DNA of 55,340 bases from a virus. Position numbers and translations under genes: made by a program. Within the stretch, counting starts at the first letter, position 1. Every line of letters begins with the position of its first letter. Below the pieces are notes generated by a model, which had not been told where the DNA came from, did not search any database, and saw only the letters and a list, made by a program, of their open reading frames with translations. The DNA is taken from positions 1 to 55,340 of IMG/VR virus record IMGVR_UViG_3300036852_000116, one strand, 5' to 3'. Below are positions 24,815-31,675 of the stretch, piece after piece.

Positions 24815-24843
24815 TTGACAAAGTGTCTCAAGAATATTATAAT
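24815..24843 (+). promoter_or_regulatory. Rightward early promoter of the divergent pair
   Basis: TTGACA (24815-24820), 17-base spacer, TATAAT (24838-24843). Perfect sigma-70-type consensus. It lies about 30 bases from the -35 box of the leftward promoter, so one regulator bound here could control both operons. Confidence 0.88.
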
Positions 24844-24850
24844 GACCAGA

Positions 24851-24902
24851 CCGTCGGGGTGGTGATCGCTGGGCACGCGATCTGGGCAATCCGCCCCGAC
24901 GG
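24851..24902 (+). promoter_or_regulatory. Stem-loop at the 5' end of the rightward early transcript
   Basis: A nested inverted repeat: CCGTCGGGG (24851-24859) pairs with CCCCGACGG (24894-24902), and inside it GATCGC (24864-24869) pairs with GCGATC (24877-24882). It starts at the predicted +1, so the mRNA would begin with a folded hairpin. As DNA it could also be an operator for the HTH protein encoded 25 bases downstream. Confidence 0.7.
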
Positions 24903-24926
24903 AAACCAACAGCGAGGAGAACATGA

Positions 24927-25127
24927 ATGTCAAAACTCTTATCACCACGCCAGGCAGGCGAGCGAATGAACCTCCCCCACCGGGAAGTCATTCGTCGCAT
25001 TAGAAAGGGGGATCTTAAAGCAACTAAGATTGGCGACGATGGTTGGAATTGGATTCTTAAAGAAGAATGGGTGAAAGAAGCCATGCAATCCGACTGGTAC
25101 AAAAAGATTCAAATCAATCATAAGTAA
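24927..25127 (+). CDS. Helix-turn-helix DNA-binding protein (MerR/excisionase-like)
   Basis: A 66-residue protein. LSPRQAGERMNLPHREVIRRIRKGDL followed by KIGDDGWNWILKEEWV is the winged helix-turn-helix of the HTH_17/excisionase type (a residue segment like L(s)xxxAAxxLgvsxxtVxrxIrxGxL). GAGGAG lies eight bases upstream of this ATG; an ATG four bases earlier is in another frame. It is the first gene of the rightward early operon and may regulate the divergent promoters through the hairpin site just upstream, or help to start replication at that place. Confidence 0.75.
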   Translation: MSKLLSPRQAGERMNLPHREVIRRIRKGDLKATKIGDDGWNWILKEEWVKEAMQSDWYKKIQINHK

Positions 25128-27058
25128 TGGCAGAGAGCAGCACAAACAGGCTGCTTGAAGCTGTATGGGGTGACCGCAAGGGTTTCGTTTTCCTACCTCA
25201 TAAAGATGCTAACCGGCGATGGCATGAAACCCCGGGTATTCCATTCGATGGAGAGTTGCCTGATTTACACGTTCCTGAACGTAGTGATGTGTATTTCTGT
25301 CCCGTGGTATTTTCAAAACCAAAGAGGAAGAAGGAGAATGCGCTTCCTACGAATCTGTTATGGGCTGACCTTGATCCCGTCCATCCTAACGACTGCCGAG
25401 TTCGTCCATCAATTGCGTGGGAGTCAAGCCCTGGAAGATTCCAAGCTCTTTGGTTTCTTAATAGAGAAATCCCACCTGATGAGGCTGCATCCCTATCAAA
25501 GAGAATTGCTTATGCGGATGGGGCAGACAAAGGCGGATGGGACCTTACCCAAGTTCTACGTTTACCAGGGACGAAGAACTACAAGTATAAGAGAGCACCT
25601 GAAGTAAAGCTACTGTGGGCTAAGCGTTCTGCTTATAGTCCTGAGGAAATTAAGAAGACATACCCACCTGTCAACGGTGCTGAGAAGGTAGCAGTTGCTG
25701 ATTGGCCTACTGTTGATGAAGGGCGGATTCAGGCTGCGATCCAGGGACTCTCCATTGGTCTACGCTCGCGCGTAAAGCGTGAGAAGGTCACTGACCGCTC
25801 TGCTGAGATGCAGAAGCTGGCTCGTGACCTCTTGAAGGCTAATGTTCAACCTGAAGTTGTAGTTCACATTCTTCAACGAGTACCATATAACAAGTTCGCT
25901 GGTCGATCAGACGAACATCGCCAACTCCTCTTGCAAGTATCCAGTGCTCAGGAAGCTGTGGTAGTACAGAAAACACAAAAAGAGAAGAAGGTAACAACCA
26001 CAGAAGACACTGGCGATTTCGAGGAGATGGAAGTTCATAAGTGGAATGACTTCCTTGCTCATCCGGTCAAACTCCAGTGGGTGGTAGAAGATAGTTGGGT
26101 AGATGGCAGCGTAGGTTTCATATCAGGACCATCGAAATCATACAAGACTTGGATTGCATTTGATCTTGCTCTGTCACTTGTATCTGGTAAGTCATTTCTG
26201 GGCGTATTCAACGTTATGCGGACAGGTCCGGTAATCATTGTTCAAGAAGAGGATCCTAAAGCTGTCCTGCAGGAACGCTTAAAGCTGATTGGTGATTCTA
26301 AGGATATGCTTCCATCTGCCAAGATCATGGATGATGGGAAGTCTATCGTACTCAACTTTCCAGACTGGCCTCTGTACATCATTAACTTGCAAGGATTCAA
26401 TCTACAGGGTGAGTCTAAGGTTGATCAGCTCAGGAAACTCATAGCCCAGATCAACCCGGTTATGGTTATCCTTGATCCACTGGTAGTTATGTTAGGCAGT
26501 GTTGATGAGTATAGAGCCTCGGAGGTGTCCAGTCTGCTTCAGACGATTAAGTTCTGGAGAGAAGAGTTTGGCTGTTCTATTGCTGTCGTTCATCACTGGA
26601 ACAAATCTGGAGGGGGAGGAGATAACGGTGAACGCGGTGGTGCACATATGTATGGATCCTTTGCATTTCACGCGTGGTTGGAATCAGCCCTCCACGTGGC
26701 GCCAATTATTGAAGATACCGGAGATAGGATTGACACTGTACTCATCGAACGAGAATTCAAAGCTGCTCCATCTGGACGTCCCCTCAAGATTAGATTCAAT
26801 ATCGACTCCGTAGACAAGTATATCTACGAGCCCATAATTGAGGAAGGTAAGGCCACAGCAGGTCATGCCGGAACCCTACTCGATCTCATCATCAGTCATC
26901 CAGAGGGGATGTCAACCAAGGATCTCATCGAAGAGACTGGCTTCTCTCGTTCTAACGTCATCGAGAATATGGGTAAGTTGATCAAGTCTAAGAAGGCACG
27001 CCGGCAGAAGGGCGGAGGAAGAGGGATCCCAACCATGTACTTCCCAATTAGTACCTAA
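25127..27058 (+). CDS. Primase-helicase (RepB-like primase plus RepA-type ATPase)
   Basis: A 643-residue replication protein. The N-terminal part (to about 180) has features of archaeo-eukaryotic-type primases: LWADLDPVHPND with the D-x-D metal pair, then SSPGRFQALWFLN and LRLPGTKNYKYK. A linker follows, then a RepA/AAA_25-type hexameric helicase: Walker A FISGPSKSYKTWIA (about residues 330-343) and Walker B VMVILDPLVVML, with a VVHHWNKSGGG sensor. A winged-helix end follows (GMSTKDLIEETGFSRSNV). It overlaps the HTH gene by one base and should be the main initiator of DNA unwinding and priming. Confidence 0.82.
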   Translation: MAESSTNRLLEAVWGDRKGFVFLPHKDANRRWHETPGIPFDGELPDLHVPERSDVYFCPVVFSKPKRKKENALPTNLLWADLDPVHPNDCRVRPSIAWESSPGRFQALWFLNREIPPDEAASLSKRIAYADGADKGGWDLTQVLRLPGTKNYKYKRAPEVKLLWAKRSAYSPEEIKKTYPPVNGAEKVAVADWPTVDEGRIQAAIQGLSIGLRSRVKREKVTDRSAEMQKLARDLLKANVQPEVVVHILQRVPYNKFAGRSDEHRQLLLQVSSAQEAVVVQKTQKEKKVTTTEDTGDFEEMEVHKWNDFLAHPVKLQWVVEDSWVDGSVGFISGPSKSYKTWIAFDLALSLVSGKSFLGVFNVMRTGPVIIVQEEDPKAVLQERLKLIGDSKDMLPSAKIMDDGKSIVLNFPDWPLYIINLQGFNLQGESKVDQLRKLIAQINPVMVILDPLVVMLGSVDEYRASEVSSLLQTIKFWREEFGCSIAVVHHWNKSGGGGDNGERGGAHMYGSFAFHAWLESALHVAPIIEDTGDRIDTVLIEREFKAAPSGRPLKIRFNIDSVDKYIYEPIIEEGKATAGHAGTLLDLIISHPEGMSTKDLIEETGFSRSNVIENMGKLIKSKKARRQKGGGRGIPTMYFPIST

Positions 27059-27076
27059 TGGAGATTTACGGGATTA

Positions 27077-27105
27077 TTGACTGTAAGATTATAATGGTCT
27101 ATAAT
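27077..27105 (+). promoter_or_regulatory. Promoter upstream of the ligase operon
   Basis: TTGACT (27077-27082), 17-base spacer, TATAAT (27100-27105). A second TATAAT at 27090-27095 is too close to the -35 box to be used with it. Confidence 0.75.
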
Positions 27106-27112
27106 AATCTCA

Positions 27113-27131
27113 TATATGGACGGACCATATA
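27113..27131 (+). promoter_or_regulatory. Stem-loop at the start of the ligase operon mRNA
   Basis: TATATGG (27113-27119), five-base loop, CCATATA (27125-27131). It begins one or two bases after the predicted transcription start, just as at the primase promoter. An in-frame ATG at 27116 lies inside the stem and is unlikely to be a start codon. Confidence 0.65.
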
Positions 27132-27157
27132 GACAGGACAGAGAAAGGGAAAAGTTT

Positions 27158-27430
27158 ATGGCGAACCTGAACCAGGTCGGGATAGTCCGAGAGGAATATC
27201 GCGACCTTCTTCGTAGTGAAGTCGGTACTGGTGGACCGACTCTGGATGAAGAGACACTACAGGGAGCTCCTAAACGTTATAGAGAAGATGTAATCATTAA
27301 TGTTTGTATGTCATTACACGAGAGGCTCTATGGAGGTATTGGCATGCAACCATCTGAGGTATTGATTACGTCTGTTGAGATCCTTGATCATTTGGACACA
27401 CTCGGCATGGAGGTTCGTCACAAGCAATGA
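27158..27430 (+). CDS. Hypothetical 90-residue protein upstream of ligase
   Basis: The ATG at 27158 is preferred because a purine-rich AAAGGG lies upstream, while the earlier in-frame ATG falls in the leader hairpin. The protein is helical (REEYRDLLRSEV, RYREDVIINVCMSLHERL) with no metal site or catalytic motif. It is coupled (ATGA) to the small gene that follows. Family not recognised. Confidence 0.6.
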   Translation: MANLNQVGIVREEYRDLLRSEVGTGGPTLDEETLQGAPKRYREDVIINVCMSLHERLYGGIGMQPSEVLITSVEILDHLDTLGMEVRHKQ

Positions 27431-27576
27431 GAACTAGAACTATTAGAGTGGATCTAGAAGTTAGGAAAGTCATTGAGCTGAGACAAGATGAACTTCAATT
27501 GGATTCCAAGAAGAAAGTTACGGTGAATGCAGCTCTGAAGGATTTACTTCACGCTCCAGAGAGATATGAAAGCTAA
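27427..27576 (+). CDS. Ribbon-helix-helix-like small DNA-binding protein
   Basis: A 49-residue protein: a short strand (TRTIRVDLEV), a helix (RKVIELRQDELQL) and a second helix (TVNAALKDLLHA), the order seen in Arc/MetJ-type repressors that bind DNA as dimers through the strand. It overlaps the upstream stop (ATGA) and the ligase start by 11 bases. Probably a small transcription regulator. The length and strand-helix-helix order are the only evidence. Confidence 0.6.
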   Translation: MRTRTIRVDLEVRKVIELRQDELQLDSKKKVTVNAALKDLLHAPERYES

Positions 27577-28483
27577 GGTCGTTACCCGGCTCCGTCCACA
27601 GCTCGCGCACCGCGGGACGTGGGAAGACAAGATCGGTAACCCTCTGTGGGTAGGAGAAGAGAAATTTGATGGAACTCGATACCTGGCAGCGTTCACCAGA
27701 TCAGGCGTTCGTATCTTATCTCGAAGAGGCATTGAGAAAACAGATCGTCTGCCCAAATTGGTCGCTGAGCTTTCAGGGTGGTGGGATAGGGGTGACATCC
27801 TTACTGGAACGGTTCTTGACGGAGAGGTCGTCGCTGGGTCGTTCTCTGAAACGATTAGCCTTGTCAACTCACTCGGATCACGGGGAGTGGACACCCGCTC
27901 ACGTTATCGTTACATGGTTTTCGACATCCTTAGAGATGGAAGGGATTGGTGTACCGAACAAGAATTTAGAGTTCGAAGACTTCGGCTTGACAGATTATTT
28001 GATGTACTACAATTTAGCGAAGGAGACGGAATTGCCCAGTTGACTCCCCAGTTCAATAGTGATGATTTTGACGAAACTCTAGGTACCATCTGGGAAGCAG
28101 GTGGTGAGGGGATGATCATCAAAGACCTAGACGGGAGGTATGAACAGGGCAAACGTTCACGATCATGGATCAAAGTCAAGGCTGTACAGACTGCGGATGG
28201 CGTCATCACCGGGTTCACTCCTGGAGAAGGGAAGTACTCTGGTACGATCGGTGCTATCGTCATAGGGCAGTATCGCAACGGAGAGTTCGTCAAGAGGATG
28301 TGTCACGCCAGCGGTATGACCGACCAGCTCCGCTACGAACTCGGCTCGAATCAGGAAAAGTACGTTGGCCGCGTAATCGAGTTCGCCTTTCAGAACAAGA
28401 CCGACGAGTCCTACAGGCATCCGCGGTTCAAACGCTTCAGAGACGATAAGAGCGGTAAGGAATGCACATGGGAGGATAGCTGA
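27566..28483 (+). CDS. ATP-dependent DNA ligase
   Basis: A 305-residue ligase that seals nicks with ATP. The adenylated lysine motif is EEKFDGTRY (Lys 33); further motifs are VLDGEVV (III), EGMIIKDLDGRY (IV) and SWIKVKA (V), followed by an OB-fold domain (GAIVIGQYRNGEF ... VIEFAF). No extra DNA-binding or BRCT domain is present, so it is a minimal phage ligase. It belongs with the replication genes and would join Okazaki fragments made by the phage primase and polymerase. Confidence 0.95.
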   Translation: MKAKVVTRLRPQLAHRGTWEDKIGNPLWVGEEKFDGTRYLAAFTRSGVRILSRRGIEKTDRLPKLVAELSGWWDRGDILTGTVLDGEVVAGSFSETISLVNSLGSRGVDTRSRYRYMVFDILRDGRDWCTEQEFRVRRLRLDRLFDVLQFSEGDGIAQLTPQFNSDDFDETLGTIWEAGGEGMIIKDLDGRYEQGKRSRSWIKVKAVQTADGVITGFTPGEGKYSGTIGAIVIGQYRNGEFVKRMCHASGMTDQLRYELGSNQEKYVGRVIEFAFQNKTDESYRHPRFKRFRDDKSGKECTWEDS

Positions 28484-28662
28484 TGGAGAGCCTAGCTCAT
28501 AAGATGATCCCAGGTATGGTACCTGACGATGACAGAACACTACAGTGTGAAGCATGTGGTTCTGTCCGCTCGGTCAGGAGAATCTCAATCATTGATGGTG
28601 TTCGCTGTGTTAATCGAGAATCCTGCCAGTCTAGGATAAGGAAGCAACGTGCGGGTCAGTAA
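28483..28662 (+). CDS. Small zinc-binding protein
   Basis: A 59-residue ORF whose ATG overlaps the ligase stop (TGATG). CEACGSVRSVRRI ... VNRESCQSRIRK gives two Cys close together and a later pair of Cys, a treble-clef or ribbon-like arrangement of four ligands (C-x2-C ... C ... C). A GGAGGATAGC site precedes it. No known family. It opens the long run of tiny zinc proteins. Confidence 0.65.
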   Translation: MESLAHKMIPGMVPDDDRTLQCEACGSVRSVRRISIIDGVRCVNRESCQSRIRKQRAGQ

Positions 28663-28837
28663 GTTCATCCGTTTGATGCTGGGCTCCGAACGACCAGAAG
28701 AACCGGATGGACAAGACCACAGGGCTATCAAGATCGAGGGACTGTCTAACTACGTGGTGAAAGGGATCAAAGAGTACAATAACGCAGTTGTCATCCGAGT
28801 TAAGAAGAAGGAGAAGTACGACAATGACCGTCGCTGA
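28649..28837 (+). CDS. Hypothetical 62-residue basic protein
   Basis: Starts at GTG within the end of the zinc-protein gene, with AAGGAAG upstream, and ends in a Lys/Arg-rich tail (VKKKEKYDNDRR). The middle (VVKGIKEYNNAVVIRV) is strand-like. No motif recognised. Confidence 0.55.
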   Translation: MRVSKFIRLMLGSERPEEPDGQDHRAIKIEGLSNYVVKGIKEYNNAVVIRVKKKEKYDNDRR

Positions 28838-29018
28838 GCTGGTTGAGAAGCTTGAGAGTATTGCTGGGTGGAGAGATAATGCTGTGGTTGTGATAGAGGG
28901 GCGCCTCTCAGATCCGAACGATGTCATCCAAATCCATGATGTGCAGATGGCAATCGGTGTGAATGGTGCTGAAGAGATTCATCTCCTCGCCGCAGATGGT
29001 ATTCGTGATCGTGTCTAA
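28824..29018 (+). CDS. Hypothetical 64-residue protein
   Basis: The ATG at 28824 has AAGGAG nine bases upstream and overlaps the previous gene by 14 bases. An N-terminal helix (TVAELVEKLESIAG) is followed by strands (AVVVIEGRL ... IHLLAADG). This helix-strand layout is common in small phage proteins of unknown function. No catalytic residues are evident. Confidence 0.6.
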   Translation: MTVAELVEKLESIAGWRDNAVVVIEGRLSDPNDVIQIHDVQMAIGVNGAEEIHLLAADGIRDRV

Positions 29019-29355
29019 TTTCATCCGAGGTTTCGGATTACAATCCAAAGATTCGTTTACCATGCACGTAATCCATGGATCATTCGGCAGCTTTGGTTTC
29101 GCCCTCTGTGGTACTACTAATGCACCAGCAAATGGTTGGATCAAACCTAAGCAAGAAGTTGAAAATCAACACCTTTACTGCTCTACATGCATGCTTCGAA
29201 TCCGTCTCATGTATGAAGATAAAGATCCTCGACTAACTCCATCAGATCGGGAGAAGTTTTCAAAGATTTTGAGGATAGTTAATGCTCGTACTCCGATTAA
29301 GTCTAGTTCTACTTTTACTCGCACTACCGACGACGACAGTGGAGGCAACTCATGA
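28996..29355 (+). CDS. Putative zinc-binding protein
   Basis: Up to 119 residues; the start is unsure (ATG 28996, or GTG 29005 or 29011). [16 protein letters not shown] and [12 protein letters not shown] place His and Cys residues as in small zinc-binding phage proteins (H...C...C-x2-C). The last 25 residues are encoded in the overlap with the secreted-protein gene that starts at 29282 and may not be under selection. A stop overlaps the next ATG (ATGA). Confidence 0.5.
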   Translation: MVFVIVSNFIRGFGLQSKDSFTMHVIHGSFGSFGFALCGTTNAPANGWIKPKQEVENQHLYCSTCMLRIRLMYEDKDPRLTPSDREKFSKILRIVNARTPIKSSSTFTRTTDDDSGGNS

Positions 29356-29707
29356 GCGAGAAGCTTTCGAAGTCAGTGGAACAGCAAGCAACTATCCCTG
29401 TACCGCAGGATGGTGTGACGGTACAGCAACTGTCGCATTACCTCTCGATCTTGGCGGAAGATATAATGGTTCCGTCCATGGATATGTTGAAGTCTGCGCC
29501 GACCGATGTGCAACACTTGCGGTTGTCGATTACTGTGAGTGCTATTGGGGAACACCAGATCAGAGAGTCGTTGATCTTAGCCACGCCGCGTGGTATCTGG
29601 TCACAGATCAGCCCCTTAGCACGGGACTCATCCAGGTTCGCGTACAAAGCGCCGACGGAAACGAAATCATCCAACTCCCCAACACAGCGGTCCCGAGCGG
29701 GAGGTGA
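29282..29707 (+). CDS. Secreted RlpA/expansin-like double-psi beta-barrel protein
   Basis: A 141-residue protein with a signal peptide ([22 protein letters not shown]) and a DPBB domain: [45 protein letters not shown] and LIQVRVQ. The pattern V-x-D-(Y/R)-C ... (R)xxDLSxxA matches RlpA and expansin-like barrels, which bind or cut glycan chains. GAGG lies seven bases before ATG. A secreted, probably cell-wall-directed protein is unusual among early phage genes. It shares 356 bases with the gene starting at 29352, in another frame. Confidence 0.7.
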   Translation: MLVLRLSLVLLLLALPTTTVEATHEREAFEVSGTASNYPCTAGWCDGTATVALPLDLGGRYNGSVHGYVEVCADRCATLAVVDYCECYWGTPDQRVVDLSHAAWYLVTDQPLSTGLIQVRVQSADGNEIIQLPNTAVPSGR

Positions 29708-29807
29708 GTATCACGAATTCGTACCGGGATACCACAGACAAGACGGTAATTGCCTTGTTTGTGATATGCCTCGTACTGCATTCCAGCACCAGAGGGCAAG
29801 TGATTGA
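29352..29807 (+). CDS. Overlapping gene with C-terminal zinc-binding peptide
   Basis: A 151-residue ORF with an excellent GGAGG site six bases before ATG and ATGA coupling to the upstream gene. Its first 118 residues share DNA with the secreted RlpA-like gene in another frame and look less structured. The last 33 residues, outside the overlap, form a recognisable small zinc motif: [26 protein letters not shown]. Either both frames are translated, or the zinc peptide starts at an internal codon not identified by eye. Confidence 0.45.
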   Translation: MSEKLSKSVEQQATIPVPQDGVTVQQLSHYLSILAEDIMVPSMDMLKSAPTDVQHLRLSITVSAIGEHQIRESLILATPRGIWSQISPLARDSSRFAYKAPTETKSSNSPTQRSRAGGEYHEFVPGYHRQDGNCLVCDMPRTAFQHQRASD

Positions 29808-30199
29808 CACAGAAGGGTAGCAACTCGAGGGCTCAACATAGGAGGAACCTGAAGAGTTATCAACGTAAGAATAATCCGTGGCGTCGCGTGTCTATTGACG
29901 TGGACGAGAATGCCCCACGTCGAGCCAGGCTGATCAATAAGGCCCTTCAACGGTCTGCCCGGCGTTGGGACCTGTATGGTCAGGTGGTGAAGGAGAATGA
30001 GATGCCTTGGGAGGAGTCGAAGAGGACACAGGAATGGAGGTTGGTTATTCAGAATGGTAGATTAGTCCGTGGTCTGAGGAAACTAGAATTCGTAGAAGAA
30101 AGGAAGGACAGGCTTGATAGAAGAAACACTCACTCAGAGCAGATGCCCGAGGTGTGGGTACATAGTGACGCGCAAAGAAGCGACACTTTCGGAGAGTAA
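29804..30199 (+). CDS. Hypothetical 131-residue basic protein
   Basis: Starts at TTG overlapping the previous stop (TTGA). Rich in Arg and Lys (RRNLKSYQRKNNPWRR, LINKALQRSARRWD), so probably nucleic-acid binding, though no fold is recognised. The C-terminal 29 residues are encoded in the overlap with the zinc-ribbon gene at 30114. Confidence 0.5.
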   Translation: MTQKGSNSRAQHRRNLKSYQRKNNPWRRVSIDVDENAPRRARLINKALQRSARRWDLYGQVVKENEMPWEESKRTQEWRLVIQNGRLVRGLRKLEFVEERKDRLDRRNTHSEQMPEVWVHSDAQRSDTFGE

Positions 30200-30293
30200 G
30201 GATTTGAAGTGCCCAGCCTGTGGTTATCCTGATCCACCTCACCAAGGCTGGACTACTAGCCAAGAAGATGTAGTAGACCCGGAGATGGAATGA
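30114..30293 (+). CDS. Zinc-ribbon protein, two CxxC pairs
   Basis: A 59-residue ORF starting at TTG, with AAGGA nine bases upstream, in a different frame from the gene it overlaps by 86 bases. RCPRCGYIV and KCPACGYPDPP form two C-x2-C-G-Y knuckles 20 residues apart, a complete zinc ribbon. Coupled by ATGA to the next gene. Confidence 0.65.
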   Translation: MIEETLTQSRCPRCGYIVTRKEATLSESKDLKCPACGYPDPPHQGWTTSQEDVVDPEME

Positions 30294-30385
30294 GGATTCG
30301 CTACACCACAGCTGGTTATCTAGTGATCGCTGCTTGGTCGTTCTTCTGGGCAGCAGTTGGGTTCTTTATCGGGAGGTTAACATGA
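30290..30385 (+). CDS. 31-residue membrane peptide
   Basis: MRIRYTTAGYLVIAAWSF continues into WAAVGFFIGRLT: one hydrophobic helix with a short charged N-terminus. ATGA overlaps at both ends show it is translated within the operon. Possible small effector of membrane or host function; nothing more can be said. Confidence 0.55.
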   Translation: MRIRYTTAGYLVIAAWSFFWAAVGFFIGRLT

Positions 30386-30618
30386 GCAACATCGGTAGCT
30401 GGTTTAGGCGAGCCTATCGGCGAAGTCAGTATGAAACCACGAAGTGGCACTTCATCGAGTCGGAGATTGATACTCGGCTGATCACTCGCTGTGGTCGTCA
30501 GATGGAAAGAGACACAGGGAATGCTGGTGGACAGCAGTTAGAGTTCTTGCCATATGTAGAGGATCAAGTAGATACTGGTGAGATTTGTGAAGTCTGTTAC
30601 CGAAGGAGTCATACTTAG
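30382..30618 (+). CDS. Hypothetical 78-residue protein with CxxC
   Basis: The ATG at 30382 has GGGAGG upstream and overlaps the membrane-peptide stop. The C-terminus has GEICEVCYRR, and an ITRCGRQM earlier supplies another Cys, so a zinc site is possible. The Trp/Arg/Tyr-rich N-terminus (SWFRRAYRRSQYETTKWHF) looks nucleic-acid binding. Confidence 0.6.
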   Translation: MSNIGSWFRRAYRRSQYETTKWHFIESEIDTRLITRCGRQMERDTGNAGGQQLEFLPYVEDQVDTGEICEVCYRRSHT

Positions 30619-30978
30619 ATGCACGGTACGGGTTTTCTCGGGCTTGATGCAATTATTAGAGAAAGAGAACGTCAGTGGTATGAAGAAAGATTCAACGACG
30701 AACATGATGATCTGTGGAAGGAGAATGAATTAGTTAGGGCTGCTTACTGTTATATGTTGGCTGCAGTTGCTCCGGGTGTACTGAGAGAGGGAGAAACCCT
30801 TCCATCTCAAGCACCAGAACTTTGGCCTTGGGATGAGAGATGGTGGAAGCCGACCTATGAGAATCCACAAAGGATGCTAGTGAAGGCTGGTGCTCTGATT
30901 GCTGCAGAAATAGATCGTCTAGGAAGGATAGAAAATTTTTCTGGTAATTCCGAAAATCCGGCAGATGCTCCAATTTAG
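30619..30978 (+). CDS. Conserved phage protein, KAGALIAAEIDRL family
   Basis: A 119-residue protein starting directly after the previous stop. Pattern known from many phages: IIRERERQ..YEERF..EHDD at the start, ELVRAAYCYMLAA, a WPWDERWWKP centre and VKAGALIAAEIDRLGR at the end. The family is helical, and its function in phages is unknown. It is usually annotated only as a hypothetical protein near DNA metabolism genes. Confidence 0.7.
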   Translation: MHGTGFLGLDAIIRERERQWYEERFNDEHDDLWKENELVRAAYCYMLAAVAPGVLREGETLPSQAPELWPWDERWWKPTYENPQRMLVKAGALIAAEIDRLGRIENFSGNSENPADAPI

Positions 30979-31015
30979 TTTGCAGAAGATGTAGTACGGA
31001 AATGGTGAAGCTTAC

Positions 31016-31285
31016 ATGATTCCTGTCAAGACAGTATCAAGCAATTTCGTTTATGGAGGTCCTACCGGAGATATCTCAGATGCTTGGGTTGAGCGTAGAC
31101 CGCAAGAACGAGTTGTGTATCTTGTCTGGGAGCTGGATGATGAAGACAGACGAGCTATAGCCGCCGGAGCGCAACTTAAGATGGGAATCCACCATATGGA
31201 ACCCATTCCCCCTGTTTCTCTATTTACTGTGATAGAGGAGAAGATTGTGGACCACGATCCCGGTCATAGGATTAGAAATGGATAA
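31016..31285 (+). CDS. Hypothetical 89-residue protein
   Basis: An ATG with a weak GGTGAAG upstream. Strand-rich (QERVVYLVWELDDEDRRAI, LKMGIHHMEPIPPVSL). No motif recognised. It is coupled by an eight-base overlap to the next gene. Confidence 0.5.
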   Translation: MIPVKTVSSNFVYGGPTGDISDAWVERRPQERVVYLVWELDDEDRRAIAAGAQLKMGIHHMEPIPPVSLFTVIEEKIVDHDPGHRIRNG

Positions 31286-31586
31286 TCGCGGTCACCATCC
31301 AGATAGGGATGCCGGAGTACATGATAGAGCTTATTGGAGGAAGAGAGCATTAGATGTGCTTCACGAAGTAGCAGCTCTCCAGGCTGGTGAACAGATCCCG
31401 CCGGGTTTCTGGAACATCTCAGATGATGTGTGGCAGGATCTAAATACCACAGCAGCATTCGATTCTATGGAGCGCCAGACAGTTCCACTTCTGCACGGTC
31501 GACCAATGATCCGCTGTGGGAATGGACCAACGTGTTGTATTGATCTAATGATCTTTCAAGCACGTGTAGGAGGCAGATACGCATGA
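31278..31586 (+). CDS. Hypothetical 102-residue protein
   Basis: The ATG at 31278 removes eleven unlikely N-terminal residues of the longer frame. The protein starts MDNRGHHPDRDAGVHDRAYWRKR, with many His, Asp and Arg, and ends with MIRCGNGPTCCIDLM, three Cys close together that could bind metal. No family recognised. Confidence 0.55.
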   Translation: MDNRGHHPDRDAGVHDRAYWRKRALDVLHEVAALQAGEQIPPGFWNISDDVWQDLNTTAAFDSMERQTVPLLHGRPMIRCGNGPTCCIDLMIFQARVGGRYA

Positions 31587-31675
31587 TTGAAGATGTAGCT
31601 GTTTGGGTTTTAATGTTCCTTTCTGGAGTGGGAGCTGGATTCGGATTACGCGCTTGGCAGGAAAGAAATGACTAA
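31583..31675 (+). CDS. 30-residue membrane peptide
   Basis: MIEDVAVWVLMFLSGVGAGF followed by GLRAWQERND: one transmembrane helix and a charged tail. ATGA overlap with the upstream gene and an eight-base overlap with the exonuclease gene support translation. Confidence 0.5.
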   Translation: MIEDVAVWVLMFLSGVGAGFGLRAWQERND

